Source of the DNA: Dichomitus squalens LYAD-421 SS1
Taxonomy: Eukaryota; Basidiomycota; Agaricomycetes; Polyporales; Polyporaceae
Direction of reading: 5' to 3'
DNA: 64,000 bases
NCBI RefSeq assembly: GCF_000275845.1
Contig: NW_006766884.1
Span: 671,674-735,673 of the forward strand
The notes under the pieces: model-generated
What the model was told of the DNA's origin: nothing
Database searches by the model: none
Seen by the model: the letters and a program-made list of their open reading frames with translations, nothing else
Shown: in pieces, positions 33,235 to 45,100 of the stretch
Position numbering within the stretch: position 1 is the first letter of the stretch
Layout of the letters: every line of letters starts with the position of its first letter
Position numbers and translations under genes: made by a program

Positions 33235-36200
33235 ATGGCGGCCACGTCTCCCCACCCCCCTGGATCCCCACATACCGTGGACGATTCAGGTGTCCTCGTC
33301 GACTGCGAGCCAATCCTCTCAGGCTACAGGCACCACGACTTCCCTGATCTCTCCTCACGGCGCTTCGCACCTGATGCGCTTCAGTCAATCTCGCAACCTT
33401 TGGACCTGACCGTTGTGCACCACAAAGCCTTTTCCTTTGCCGCGGTTGTCGCAGCTACCGCACGCGTCCTTGGAGCCTACTGTGGTTGTCAAGACGTTCT
33501 CCTCGGTATTTTGGCTACTCCGGGAGACAAGATCCTTCCCGTGAGAGTGACATGGGACGAGTCGCAGACATGGGAGGACGTCACTGCTGCAATCAGCGAG
33601 GCTATCGCAGATCCCTGTAGGCCCCAGCTACATCCTGATCTTCTTCGAGGTGCGCTCGATTTGAGTGCGAAGCAATCCCCCGCTTTAGCTCTTGTCAGTG
33701 CCGGCGTTCTCCCACCACCCAGCCTCGGTAGTTCCTTTCCCATTACACTCGTCGTCGGCCAAGAGAGTTCTGATTTGTCGGTCACCGCCTCGGAACGTAT
33801 CGTCCATCGCTCGCAATGCACTCTCATTCTGTCGCAGGTCATCGCGCTGGCCACACATGCCGTCTCAAATCCGCAATCCTCTGTGGCTGCCCTCCCCCAA
33901 TTGCCCTCTGCTTTACTGTCGTCGAATGACAGACAATCATTCGAAGAGCGGCTTTCCACATATCACTTGGTGCCGCCGACGAGGTTCGCGATGGACCATG
34001 TCACGCTACGAGCAGCCGAACGGCCAGATGGCATCGCCGTGCGTTGGTTCGCCGACCTCTCAACGGACGTTCCTCTCTCTACGTTCGTCCCGGAGACTAT
34101 CACGAATCTTGAACTCGAGGAGAAAGCGAACCAGTTGGGTCGCTGGCTGCTCAAAATTGGGCTTCAGAAAGGGCGCTCCGTCGCTATCTGCATGAAGCGG
34201 GATATTATGTTCCACATCGCGTTCATAGGCGTTCTTCGGGCTGGCGGGTGCTACGTTCCCGTATGTGCACGTTATCTGTCAAGATGGTGGCAACTGTCGC
34301 TGACGTTTCACACTCTTCCTCGATTCGCCAGATCGACGCCGAGCTTCCCGCGGAGAGGCAGCAATTCATCGCTAAAGACTCCGAGGCACAATTTATTCTC
34401 TCGACTTCGGATATGCCCTGCTTCTCTCTTCTTGGAAATATCGCGATCGACGTCAAAGATTCTGCTGTGCAGGAAGCAATCGAGCAGCAAAGTGCGGAAG
34501 CGCTTTTGGTGCCCGAGCTAGACGACTTGTCGTACATTCTGTATACATCTGGTAAGGCTTCCAATTGTTATGCGACGTTCTGTGCATTGACATGCTGCTA
34601 GGGACGACGGGGACACCCAAGGGTTGTATCCTTACTCACCGTGGCCTTAGTGAGGCTATTTGGGCCTTGAGTCAGTTTTGCGCCTCGGCGGAGCTCTCTC
34701 TTACTGGGCGAGTCAATTACCTGTCCATTGCATGTAAGTGAGCTATCACGTACACAAATTTGGGCTGTGCGCTGACGTCCCACCACAGCCGTTGCGTTCG
34801 ACGTGCATATCGCCGAGATCATGGTGGCTCTTGCGGTCGGCATCCCTATCCTATCTGCGCCACGTTCTCTTCTCCTAGAGGATCTCCCGTACTACGTCAC
34901 TCATTTGCGCGTTTCACACATGGGCATTGTTCCAAGTCTCATCGAGGCGACAATGGGAGCGGTGCAAGAAACCGAGGACTCCGGGATCAGTACATCACTG
35001 CGCTATATTGCTAGTGGAGGTGAGAAGATGAGCGATGCGGTACGTGCGCCAAATTTGACATATACATGGACCATCTAACATCGGGACAGATTCTTGACAA
35101 GTGGGCATCCCATCCTACAGTCCGCTTGGCCAATTTCTACGGGTTAGTCGCGTTTGTATCATCTTCTCCATGCACGTACTGAGCTCGCTTGGTGTAGACC
35201 GAGCGAAGTGACCATTGGTTGCGCTGCACGCATGATGGACAAGGACACACCCAGGGGGAACATTGGACTCCCGTTCGCTAACGTTGCCGCCTTCGTTGTC
35301 GACGAGAACATGAACATTGTGCTTCGCGGCGGAATTGGCGAGCTTGTCGTCGAAGGTCCCCTCGTGGGGTGTGGATACGTCGGTCGTCCGGACCTCACGC
35401 AGAAGGCCTTCCTGAAGTTCCCGGATGACGGTACTGACCGTTGGGCTTACCGGACCGGGGATCTCGTGCGTATGATGGCGGATGGAACCTTGGAAATCAT
35501 CGGTCGCATTGACACCCAGATCAAGCTCCGCGGCGTGCGTATCGAGTCGGAAGGTATCTCGTCGATAATTCGCAGCGCCGCTGCTCCCAGCCGTACTCTC
35601 GACGTCATGACCATCCTCGCAAAGCATCCTGCTATCGGTGTCGACCAGCTGGCCTCATTCATTGCCTGGGATACTTCGGTCCCTGTTGGCATCCGCAAGG
35701 GAGGGAAGCCTTCTCTCACGTCCTCACCACCAGGTTTACTGCAGTCGCTCCGAGGCGCTTGCGAGCGTGAGCTCGCGAGCTATATGCGACCCAGCCACAT
35801 CATACCTCTGACCTTCATACCTCTGAGCTCGAATGGAAAGGCCGATGCAAAGGTTCTTACGGCCCTCTTCTTGAGCCTGGACTTGGACGCTCTGACTGGC
35901 CTCATGGATGAGGAATCGTCTTCTCCAACGTCCGAAGATGGCCACAACAAGCTCACCGAGATGGAACAGAGGGTCGCCGAGATCCTAGGATCTCACGTCA
36001 AGGTCCCCCTTGACCGCGTCGGTCCACGCACGAACCTATTTGAGCTCGGCCTGGATTCCCTAGCTGTCACACGATTTGCTGCTGATCTCCGGAGGGCGTT
36101 CAATGTCATTGTCTCCCCAGCGCGGGTCATGCAGTCTCCCGCCGTCAGTAGCATAGCTACTCTCATAGACAGCGACAAGTCGGGATCTTGCCCGAACAAT

Positions 36201-39200
36201 GCGACGTCGTATATCTCCCAGTTCGTTGCTTCGATCAAGGAGGAAGTGGTCGCAGCGTATGCGCCAGATGCGATAGCTTCCATCTTGCCGCCATTCCCTG
36301 TGCAAGAAGGCATCCTCTATCGATCCGCGAACGCGCCCACGATGTACGTTCAGCATGTCCTGATGCGGCTAACGCCAGACGCATCTGTGTCATGTCTGCG
36401 GCGTGCCTGGGGCAACCTCATAACACGACACGAGATGCTACGGTATGTCACGCTCACCATCTCGTCCCATCTGACTTACTCAACACCTTCCATGGACCGA
36501 CAGTACCGTGTTCCACTTCGGGACGGATCTGGTACAAGTCGTCCTTCGAGCCGAGACCTGTCCTCCACGAATAGTGGGGAAAGATGTGCCCGACTTCAAC
36601 GATGCCAGCTTCCAAGGATACTTCTACGAACACGAAGCCTCCATAGTCGCTCGTGATCTGAACACTAGCATCTCCATTGTTCCTCCCGTTCGGTTAACCT
36701 TGTTCACGAACTCCGCATCATGTACAGTATACGCTGCCCTATCCATCCACCACGCCTTGTACGATGGGATATCTCTGCCTGTTCTCCTGCAGGATCTGGA
36801 GCGCGAATACATTCATCAACCTCAGCTGCCCTCCGCGAGTCTCCAGCAAGCGCTCGAGCACATCACACTCACCGACCAGGAAGGAGCACGAACGTTCTGG
36901 ACGTCGTACCTCAAAGACTATCCATGGGAGAGATTGTTAAACAAGACGGCCTCCTCTGCTGTGGCCTCCGTTGTGTCGGTGCCATTCGTATCCTCGCTGT
37001 CAGAGCTCCAGATGAAGGCTGCCCGACAGCAGGTCACGCTCCAGGCTCTTCTCATGGGCGCATATGGTTCACTCCTTGCGCAGCATCTCTATGACCATGA
37101 CGATGTGGTGTTTGGAGTACGTATATTTGGTCAGATATGATGCAGATCCCGAGTGTTGACCTTGTCCCTTTCTATTCTCAGGTCATCCGTACTGGAAGAA
37201 CGCTCCCAATAGACAACATAGAGACCACCATCTGTCCGATGATTACCGTCGTTCCGGCGCGTGTGCGGCTTGCCGCTTCATCCGAGGCGTTACAAAATAT
37301 CCAGCGCGACATTGCTCGTGTCAACGAGTACGAACACGTCCCTCTCAGTCGCATCCAGAAATGGACGACGGGCGGCGATCGGTCTCTGTTCGACACGCTG
37401 TTTTCCGTTTCATTCACGGCGAAGGGAGCCAGCAAGCTGTGGAGCGTCCTGGAAAGTCGGAATCCAGAACCCGACGTAAGCGCAACTCATATATTTCACC
37501 GCCATCAGCTAACTCCTAGTATCCGCAGTACATACTAGCAGTAGAGATCGTCCTAGATCCCGAACAAGACACAGCGGTCGTCCACGCGGCTTACACGTCA
37601 TCAGACATCTCGTCCGCATTGGTTGTTGACATATTGCGCCATCTGGAGGACACAGCGGTGCGCATAGCGGAAACCAGCGAGTGGAGCCTATGCTCGTCTC
37701 GCACGAGCCTTGCGTCCCCCATGCGACAAGGAACATCGGACGCTCCTCGTGAGGATCCTGTCGACCCGACGGACATCGACCAGCACTTGGTATCGAAGAT
37801 CTGTGATATTGCGTCGCAATTTCTCCGTGTGGACATCGGCTTCGTGAAGGCGACAACGTCACTCTTGTCTCTCGGGCTAGATTCCATCAAGTCCGTAGGC
37901 CTTAGCCGCAAACTGTCGGCGGAAGGTATGGAACTTTCGTCCGCTGATATCATGAGGTTGTCTACTCCTCTGCGTCTTGCGGCGCTTATTCAACGGACAA
38001 CGTCCTCCGACCTGCCGACAGACCGCGTCTCCGACGCATGGTTTGTGGCTGAATGCGACAGATTAGCCGAGGCACTGAATTCGGAGAGAATCAAGCTTTC
38101 TGCGGACGACAATGTCCAGGTCTACCCTATCAGCATACTACAAGCGGGAATGTTGTCTCAGGTACGTTTGATTTACCTCGCATAAGCCCAGCTACTCATC
38201 GTGGGCACAGACAATCAGCTCTTGCGGACGCCTATATGTACATCTCTTTCCCTTTAGCCTGTCTATGGATGTCGACATCGTACGGCTGCGAGATGCGTGG
38301 AAGAAGGCGATTGCCACATTCGATATATTGCGAACATCTTTCCATTTTCTTCCAAGTGCGGGAGTGTGGTCGCAGGTTGTACACTCAAGCGCACCCTTCC
38401 CGTGGTTGGAGTCGCAATACGACCCTGAGGCGAATCTCACCCAGTCCCTCAATCCCTTCCTGAAGTTCACAGACGAGCGCGACTTCTTCCGTCAACCACC
38501 CATTATGCTGCACCTGCTCAAGGGTACTTCTCCCGACTATGGCCACCGACTAGTCCTTGTTCTGCACCACGCCTTGTACGACGGACTTGCCATCGCACGG
38601 TTGTTTGACGCCGTCAAGGAGGTGTACTGTGGTTTGCAGCTGCCTGCAGCCATACAGTACCACCAAATGCTTCCTCGCCTGCTGTGGCAGGAGAAGAATG
38701 GCGCGTCTTTCTGGGTCAAGCATCTTCGAGACCTTCGTGTCGCACGCATCACTCGCAAGCCATCTTGTACAGCGGACACCTCTGTCCATCAAGTCTCCCT
38801 GCCAGTGCGTGTTGCACGGGCAGAGATACACCAAGCTTGCCGCCACGCAGAAATTACACCTCAATGCATCGGACAGGCTGCATTCGCTAAGTTGCTATCT
38901 GCGCTGACTCACTGTCGAGATGTCATCTTCGGCCGCGTCGTGTCTGGTCGCGACTCTCCCGGAGCCGAAGAGGTGATCGGCCCAATGCTGGTGTGTTCCC
39001 AACTGTTGTATGCGTTTTAGATGAAATTGCCCAACCGGCATCTGGCAGAACACGGTGCCGTGTCGGGTTCTCCTCCAGGATAGTGTCACAAACAGGACCC
39101 TCCTGAAGCGGATTCACGACGCCAACGTTGCTTCTATGCCTTGGCAGCACGCGTCATTACGCGCTATGCAGAAGGAGCTTCGAGTGTCCAGCCTTTGGGA

Positions 39201-41331
39201 TGGTCTGTTTGTGTTCCAACCTAGCCAGGAGTCCCTTGAGCCCGTGGAGAACTCGCCATGGACTTTCGATGCTGGCGATGTCGAAGACATCTTCGTCCAG
39301 GTGAGTACGAAGAGGTGGCCTTTGACAGGTCATAACAGGCTGATGCAAATGCAGTATCCCCTCAACGTCGAGCTTCACGAGACAGACGCTGGCTTCGTGG
39401 TAAAGGCTGCGTGCACCTCCGATATCGTTGATGCGCCCGGATTGCGAACACTCGTAGAGCGATATGCGGCGTTCCTCTGCGACATCATTCGATGTCCAGA
39501 TGAGCCGTGGTCTATAGGCATCCCTGAGACTGCTTCGGAAGTCCCGGCTACCAAGACTATCATAGTATCCAAGGATGCTCGAAAAGAACCTCAAGTATGG
39601 AATAGCCGCTTCGATCCCTTCCGAGAGTTGTTGTCTACGACGACAAAGGCCCCTTCCTCCAAGATCTTCGCCAGTACCAGTCTCACTGCCCTTGGCATCG
39701 ACTCCATCACTGCCGTCCAGATAGTTGCCAAAGCCAGACGACTTGGTTTCCGTCTGACCGCCGCGGAGATCGTTCGGAGCAGGACAGTAGGCGATCTCTT
39801 ACTGAAGATTGAGAAGGCAGGGGACCCGCCCCCAAATGGCGTTGTCGAGGAAGCGTCTGTGGACGTATCGCGTGCACGTTGGTCGACAATACTACCTCCT
39901 TACGTTCTCGACCTCGTGGAGAGGGTCACAATCGCCTCTCCTGGTATGGAGTGGATGATCGGCATGTGGCAACGGAGCAAAGGGTCTCGTTTCCAGCACG
40001 TCTTCGCCTATCGCGTCGCTTTCGACGTTGAGCCCAGGATGCTACAAGATGCATGGAACAGGCTCTTATGCAGGCATGCTATCCTACGTTCAACCTTCGC
40101 CTACGACAAGGACGTCGGCGCACCTCGGGTCGTCGTTTTCAAAGCCGAAGCGCTCCACTCATCGTGGTTCGAAGACTTACTACCTGCCTCAGCCGACTCG
40201 TTGGTCACAGTGCAAGAGCGGATGAAGGCACTTGTATCGAATCCCCCTTCCGTCGATCGTCCTATCACTCGCGCAGTGTTTATGCAATCCCCTGAGGAGC
40301 GCTATCTTCTGATCCATCTCCACCACTTCCAGTACGATGCCTGGAGCCTGCCCTTACTCATCGAAGACCTCCTACGCCTCTACGCGAGCGAGCACCCGAC
40401 GAGTTCGAACGACCTAGACAGCTTTCTTCAAACTGTCATTCCTCAGCCGCAGGCGACCCAAGAGCGACGGACATACTGGGAGGCCGCGTTATCCCACACA
40501 AATATTCCGGGTCTATTCCCTTCGTTATGCAATCAATCCAACTCGCGCGTGCGGTCGGTCTACACAGATTACGCTGCGATCTCGGGGGCCGCGGAGCTCG
40601 ACAAACGTGCACGCAACGCCGCAATCTCCCTCCAGAGCATATTCCTTGCAAGTTGGGCGCAGGTCCACGGAAGGCATACTGCGTCCGACAGCGTGGCCTT
40701 CTCCCTGTGGCATTCTGGGAGAACCGCAGACGTCAAGAACATCGAGCGCCTCGCAGCACCCTGTATCAACGTCCTCCCTTTCACAGTGTACAGGACGCGG
40801 GATGACGATACAGTGCTCATCGCAAGACGGATTCAGGATGGTTTACAGGCACGTTCGACTGCCATCGAACAAAGCCGACTCGTTGATGTCCACGAGTGGG
40901 GCGCCGTCGGCCTCAAACCACTTACCAATGTATTCGTAAATATCATCAAGGTCGCTCCTGACGTGGAGAGAACAAATCAAGCACCCTTAGAACCTATACA
41001 GGTTCGTTCCGGGATCTCTCCCTCCTTGTGCTCAACTGACGGTGCTATAGATGCCTTACTACATACCCGAGGTGTCCAACGAGTTGGTAGGGAGCACCAT
41101 GCGTGTGACCGAGTTGATTCAGGTTCGTACATCCCTCGAGTGCCGCTACTTGACACTGGGTCTGATGTGCAATAGGATGATATCATGATTGACATTATCG
41201 TGGACGAAGCTGCGGATAAGATTGTCATGTCGATCGAATTTGCGGGGACTGTCCTAGACACGTCCAGCGCGAGATCGTTGCTGGAGGGATGGGCGACGGG
41301 AGTTAGAACCGCACTGGAGATTGAACAATAG
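33235..41331 (+). CDS. Ferrichrome-type siderophore synthetase NRPS (A-T-C-T-C-T-C)
   Basis: About 2,450 residues over a dozen exons. One adenylation domain is present: SYILYTSG|TTGTPKGCIL (A3), SVAFDVHIAEI (A4), NFYGPSEVTIG (A5), WAYRTGDLVRMMADGTLEII (A7), GRIDTQIKLRGVRIE (A8) and PLSSNGKADAK (A10). Three carrier domains carry the phosphopantetheine serine: FELGLDSLAVTRF, LSLGLDSIKSVGL and TALGIDSITAVQI. Three condensation domains follow: HHALYDGI, HHALYDGL and HHFQYDAW. This A plus repeated T-C layout is that of the basidiomycete Fso1 group, which reuses one activated N5-acyl-N5-hydroxyornithine to build ferrichrome peptides. An N-terminal stretch of about 230 aa before the A domain is unassigned. 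Introns were recognised at 34262, 34552, 34734, 35040, 36441, 37117, 38162, 38990, 39302 and 41000-41175. The stop is TAG at 41329-41331. The third condensation motif lacks the usual glycine. Confidence 0.93.
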
Positions 41332-41379
41332 AATGCAAATGGTAGCAGAAATAGCCTTACATTGTTGTACTTGTCACCG

Positions 41380-41913
41380 TTACTCTCGACCCATCCTAGC
41401 CACCTCTAAACATTCCTTCTCCAGACCTTTGAGCCAAATCACTTCGACACCAGCATCTTGTAACTTCTGTGCTCCTTCGCAATTTACGAAGTCATCCGGC
41501 TCTCCAACGCCTATGAAACAGCGTTTAATCCCGGCGGCAATGAGTGCATCGGCGCACGGGGCCAGTCCGGAGGTGCGTATGGAGCATGGTTCCATCGTTG
41601 TATAGACGTCGGCATGGCACAAAATAGCGTCAATGCTGATAGGAGAAGATGCTCCGGGAAACATCTCAAGCAGTTGGTTCTCGCTGAGCTGTCGTGCCTT
41701 TGCGAGTGCATTCGCCTCGGCGTGGGTGTTGCCTGGAAGCTCTCGAGAGTAGCCACGAGCGAGGGTGACTGGTTTATCCGATTCAGGTGGGTAAGTGGCA
41801 GTCAGTACACAGCCCACACAGAAAGCGGTTGGCGTAGCAGTGCACTTTCGAGCTTCTTCAAGAGCAAGCCTAAGCCACTCCATGCTACAGGATGTTCCGG
41901 GGACAAGAGCCAT
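41380..41913 (-). CDS. DRAP deaminase, riboflavin biosynthesis (CMP/dCMP deaminase fold)
   Basis: A single exon of 177 aa. The zinc and catalytic motifs are NTHAEANAL (HAE) and TTMEPCSIRTSGLAPCADAL (PCxxxxxxxPC), followed by IAAGIKRCFIGVGEPDDFVN and LQDAGVEVIWL. The pattern matches the N-terminal deaminase of RibD and the stand-alone fungal enzyme. That enzyme deaminates 2,5-diamino-6-ribitylamino-4(3H)-pyrimidinone 5'-phosphate in the riboflavin pathway. A nucleoside or tRNA deaminase is less likely because of the GxPDD and carboxy-terminal motifs. The gene is convergent with the NRPS (48 bp between stops) and divergent from SPT6 (189 bp). Flavin supply for the flavin-dependent ornithine hydroxylase is a tempting link, but nothing in the sequence shows it. 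Confidence 0.82.
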   Translation of the reverse strand: MALVPGTSCSMEWLRLALEEARKCTATPTAFCVGCVLTATYPPESDKPVTLARGYSRELPGNTHAEANALAKARQLSENQLLEMFPGASSPISIDAILCHADVYTTMEPCSIRTSGLAPCADALIAAGIKRCFIGVGEPDDFVNCEGAQKLQDAGVEVIWLKGLEKECLEVARMGRE

Positions 41914-42102
41914 GGCGCTTAGATTAGCGTCATCGGCGACATATGCAGAACCCCGAATAAGCAGATTTGAAACTCAGATAAGTGTGGTACGAAGACAGCT
42001 TTGCGCGACTACTCTGTCGCCGCGAATCTCCGATACCTAAGCTCGCGTTGAAGCCAAGTTCGTCCTTTGCCTCTGGACCGTCATTCTCTCACTGCTTCCA
42101 TC

Positions 42103-45100
42103 ATGTCCTCGCCCACTCGCGACTACGAAGTGACTTGTCAGGAGGAAGACGACCCCATGCGGGGCGGTGGTCAAGAGGAGGAAGAGGAAGAAGGTGTTGT
42201 GATTGCTGCAAACGACCCTTCAGATGACAGTTCCGAGGAACCAGAAGAAGACGAGGAGGAAGAGAGGAGGATTCGGGAAGGCTTCATTGTTGACGAGGAC
42301 GAAGAAGAAGAGGGAGATGACGAGGAGGAGGAGAGGCGTAAGAGGCGGAAGCGTCGCAAGAAGCGTCACCATCGTAAGTGTACATTCCGAGGCTTTTTGG
42401 CGTCATCTGACGTCTTCGCCTTCTCTCGCGTGCATAGGTGAAGATGAGGAAGATGCGCTTGATGAGGACGACCTGGAGCTATTGGAGGAGAACACGGGCG
42501 CGAACTTCTCTCGCAGGCGAATTGTCCGCAGGCGCCCCGGTCAGGAATCCGCGTCTCCTCCCGCCCTTTCTAGTTCCAAGCATAGGAATGTCATCGAGTC
42601 AGACGAAGAAGACCTTGATGACGAAGACACCTTCCCTCGAGTCCAAGACATTCACAATATTTGGGATGACGAGAGGGGCGGTGGTAGGGATGACGACGAC
42701 GACGACGTCGACATGGACGACATGGATAACTTCATCGAGTACGAGGACGAAGAGGATGGAGGGATCGAGGCGCAAAAGGCGCGAAAGGAGCACCTGAAGA
42801 AACGGAAGGCAATGAGGCGGGCGATGGGTTCTCGTCCCGAACTCTCCGGCATCGACGCGAAGTGAGTCCTCTCTCATTTCGCAGGGAAAGGGATTCACCT
42901 ACCTTTTGAAGTGCATGGGATGAAATACACGAAGTCTTCGGTGACGGCCATGAATATGACTGGGCGTTGGTGGATGACGAGGAGACGGGCTTCGAAGAAG
43001 AACAGGTGAAGCCGGAGATGAAGTACCAGGATGTTCGTCCAGTATACTCCCTTTGCACCAATCTCCGCTGACCTTGGGTTGGATTCAGGTGTTTGAACCA
43101 TCCGAGATCAAAGCACGCATGCTCACGGAGGATGACGACCTCATCAGGGCCCAAGACATTCCAGAGCGCATGCAGCTCGCGACGTCTGCTCTGTCCCTGT
43201 CCGCGACCTTGTCCATGCACAGGACGTTGACCGAGAACGACCTCGATGACGCCGCATCTTGGGTGATCACTCGCCTCTCCAGCCGCAAGGAGCGAGATTT
43301 CTTCCGCGGCGATGGCCAGTTCCACAGTTTCCTCCCTCAGCTCGTCGAAGCCATTACCTGTGCCCTCCGGTATCTATTCGTTCAGGAGTTCGAAGTTCCC
43401 TACATCTGGATGCACAAGCGGGACTACATCTCATATTTCGATGCCAACAATCCCAAGCTGCAGGTCGAGTTGCTTTCGCTGGATGACCTGTGGCGGGTCT
43501 ACACTGTCGGTCAGAAGTACCGCTCCCTACTGGAAAGACGAGCCGCCTTGGACACCTTGTACGCTCGCCTCGGTGTTTCCGACGAATACTTCGAGACCGA
43601 GGTACGAAACCGAGTGGAGACAGCTGAGATGGCCGCCGACTCTTCTGAATGGCTTGGGATGAAGTACCGCGAGCAAAAGAAGATCAAGATCGATATCCAG
43701 TTCCACGACGACGACGAGCAAGTAGATACTCGCAAACACAAGATGCCGAGTCGCGTATCCGCTTACGAACTAGCAAAGAAGAGTGTTGTCTCCAAACTCG
43801 CCGAGGCAAGCACCCTCTACTACCACTTTTGGTCTAGATTCAACAGCCTAACACTTGTCCAGGGTTTCGGCATACGAGCTCACGAAGTCGTCCTAAACTT
43901 CGTTTCGGACCACAATACTCACTTCGTCGAAGAACAAGAGCTGAATCCTCTTGCATATGCTGAGCAGTTCGCCGATCCCGATGCTACGCGTGCGCAGCCA
44001 GCCGAGGAGCTGCTTGCCCGCGCGCGGATGATCATCGCGACCGAGCTCGGGAAGGATCCTCTATTGCGTCAAGAGATCAGGACCACCTTTAAGGGCAACG
44101 CCCTCATCTCTGTACTTCCCACGGAACGGGGTGTTGCGAAGATCGACGAACACCACCCGTACTTCGTACGTGCATTTTATGTCGGTTGATGTTTACAGAG
44201 GGACACTGAGTCGTCTCCAGAACTTCAAATACCTCTACAACAAGAATGCAGCTGAGATGCTCCAGTCGGCTCAGTTCCTCAACATTCTCGCGGCTGAGGC
44301 GGACCACCTGGTGACGGTCTCTATCACCCTCCGTCCAGATGCCAAGGCTGCATTCGAGCGCAAGTTGAATGACGCTTTCGCCTCGGACAGCTTCAGTGAC
44401 ACAGCTCGGGCGTGGAATGAGGAGCGCTCTCGGGTGGTACAAGAGACGCTGGATCAGCATCTACTACCCGTCGGTGTGAAGTGGACTCGAGAGTGGATTC
44501 GTGAGGAAGCTGAAGACTATCTAGCACGGCAGTGCGCAAGTGTTCTCCGGGATGTAAGCATAGCTCATAACCTTTGTCGTTCTATTATAGACTGACGTTC
44601 CGCTAGCGTATCGATGTTGCACCATACGTTGGCCCCTCCATGCGTAAGGGGGACACTCCGTCTGTCATGGCTGTGTCGTGGGGTAAGGGCGATCCTCACA
44701 AAGATACCATCTCTATCGTCTTTCTCGATGAGGCTGGGCGATTACGCGAGCATACCAAGCTTGACAATCTGTTCGGTGTCGAGAACCAAGACGAGTTCTG
44801 TGATATGATCAAGCGACGGCGGCCGGATGTTATCGCGGTCGCAGGCTTCAGCATCGCCACACTGAAGCTGTCGCGACGCATCAAGGAGCTGCTAAGTGCC
44901 ACCCAGAATGACGCCTCTGGCAATGGTTGGGGCGAGTCGAACGCCCCTAACCCCAACGACTCGCCTAGCACGCCAGTCATTTATGTGCATGACGAGGTCG
45001 CTCGCATCTATCAGCACAGCCGCCGTGCGGACGAGGAGTTCAGTGCCCTGTCGCCGCTCAGTAAATACTGCGTTGGTCTGGCTCGATATGTGCAGAGCCC

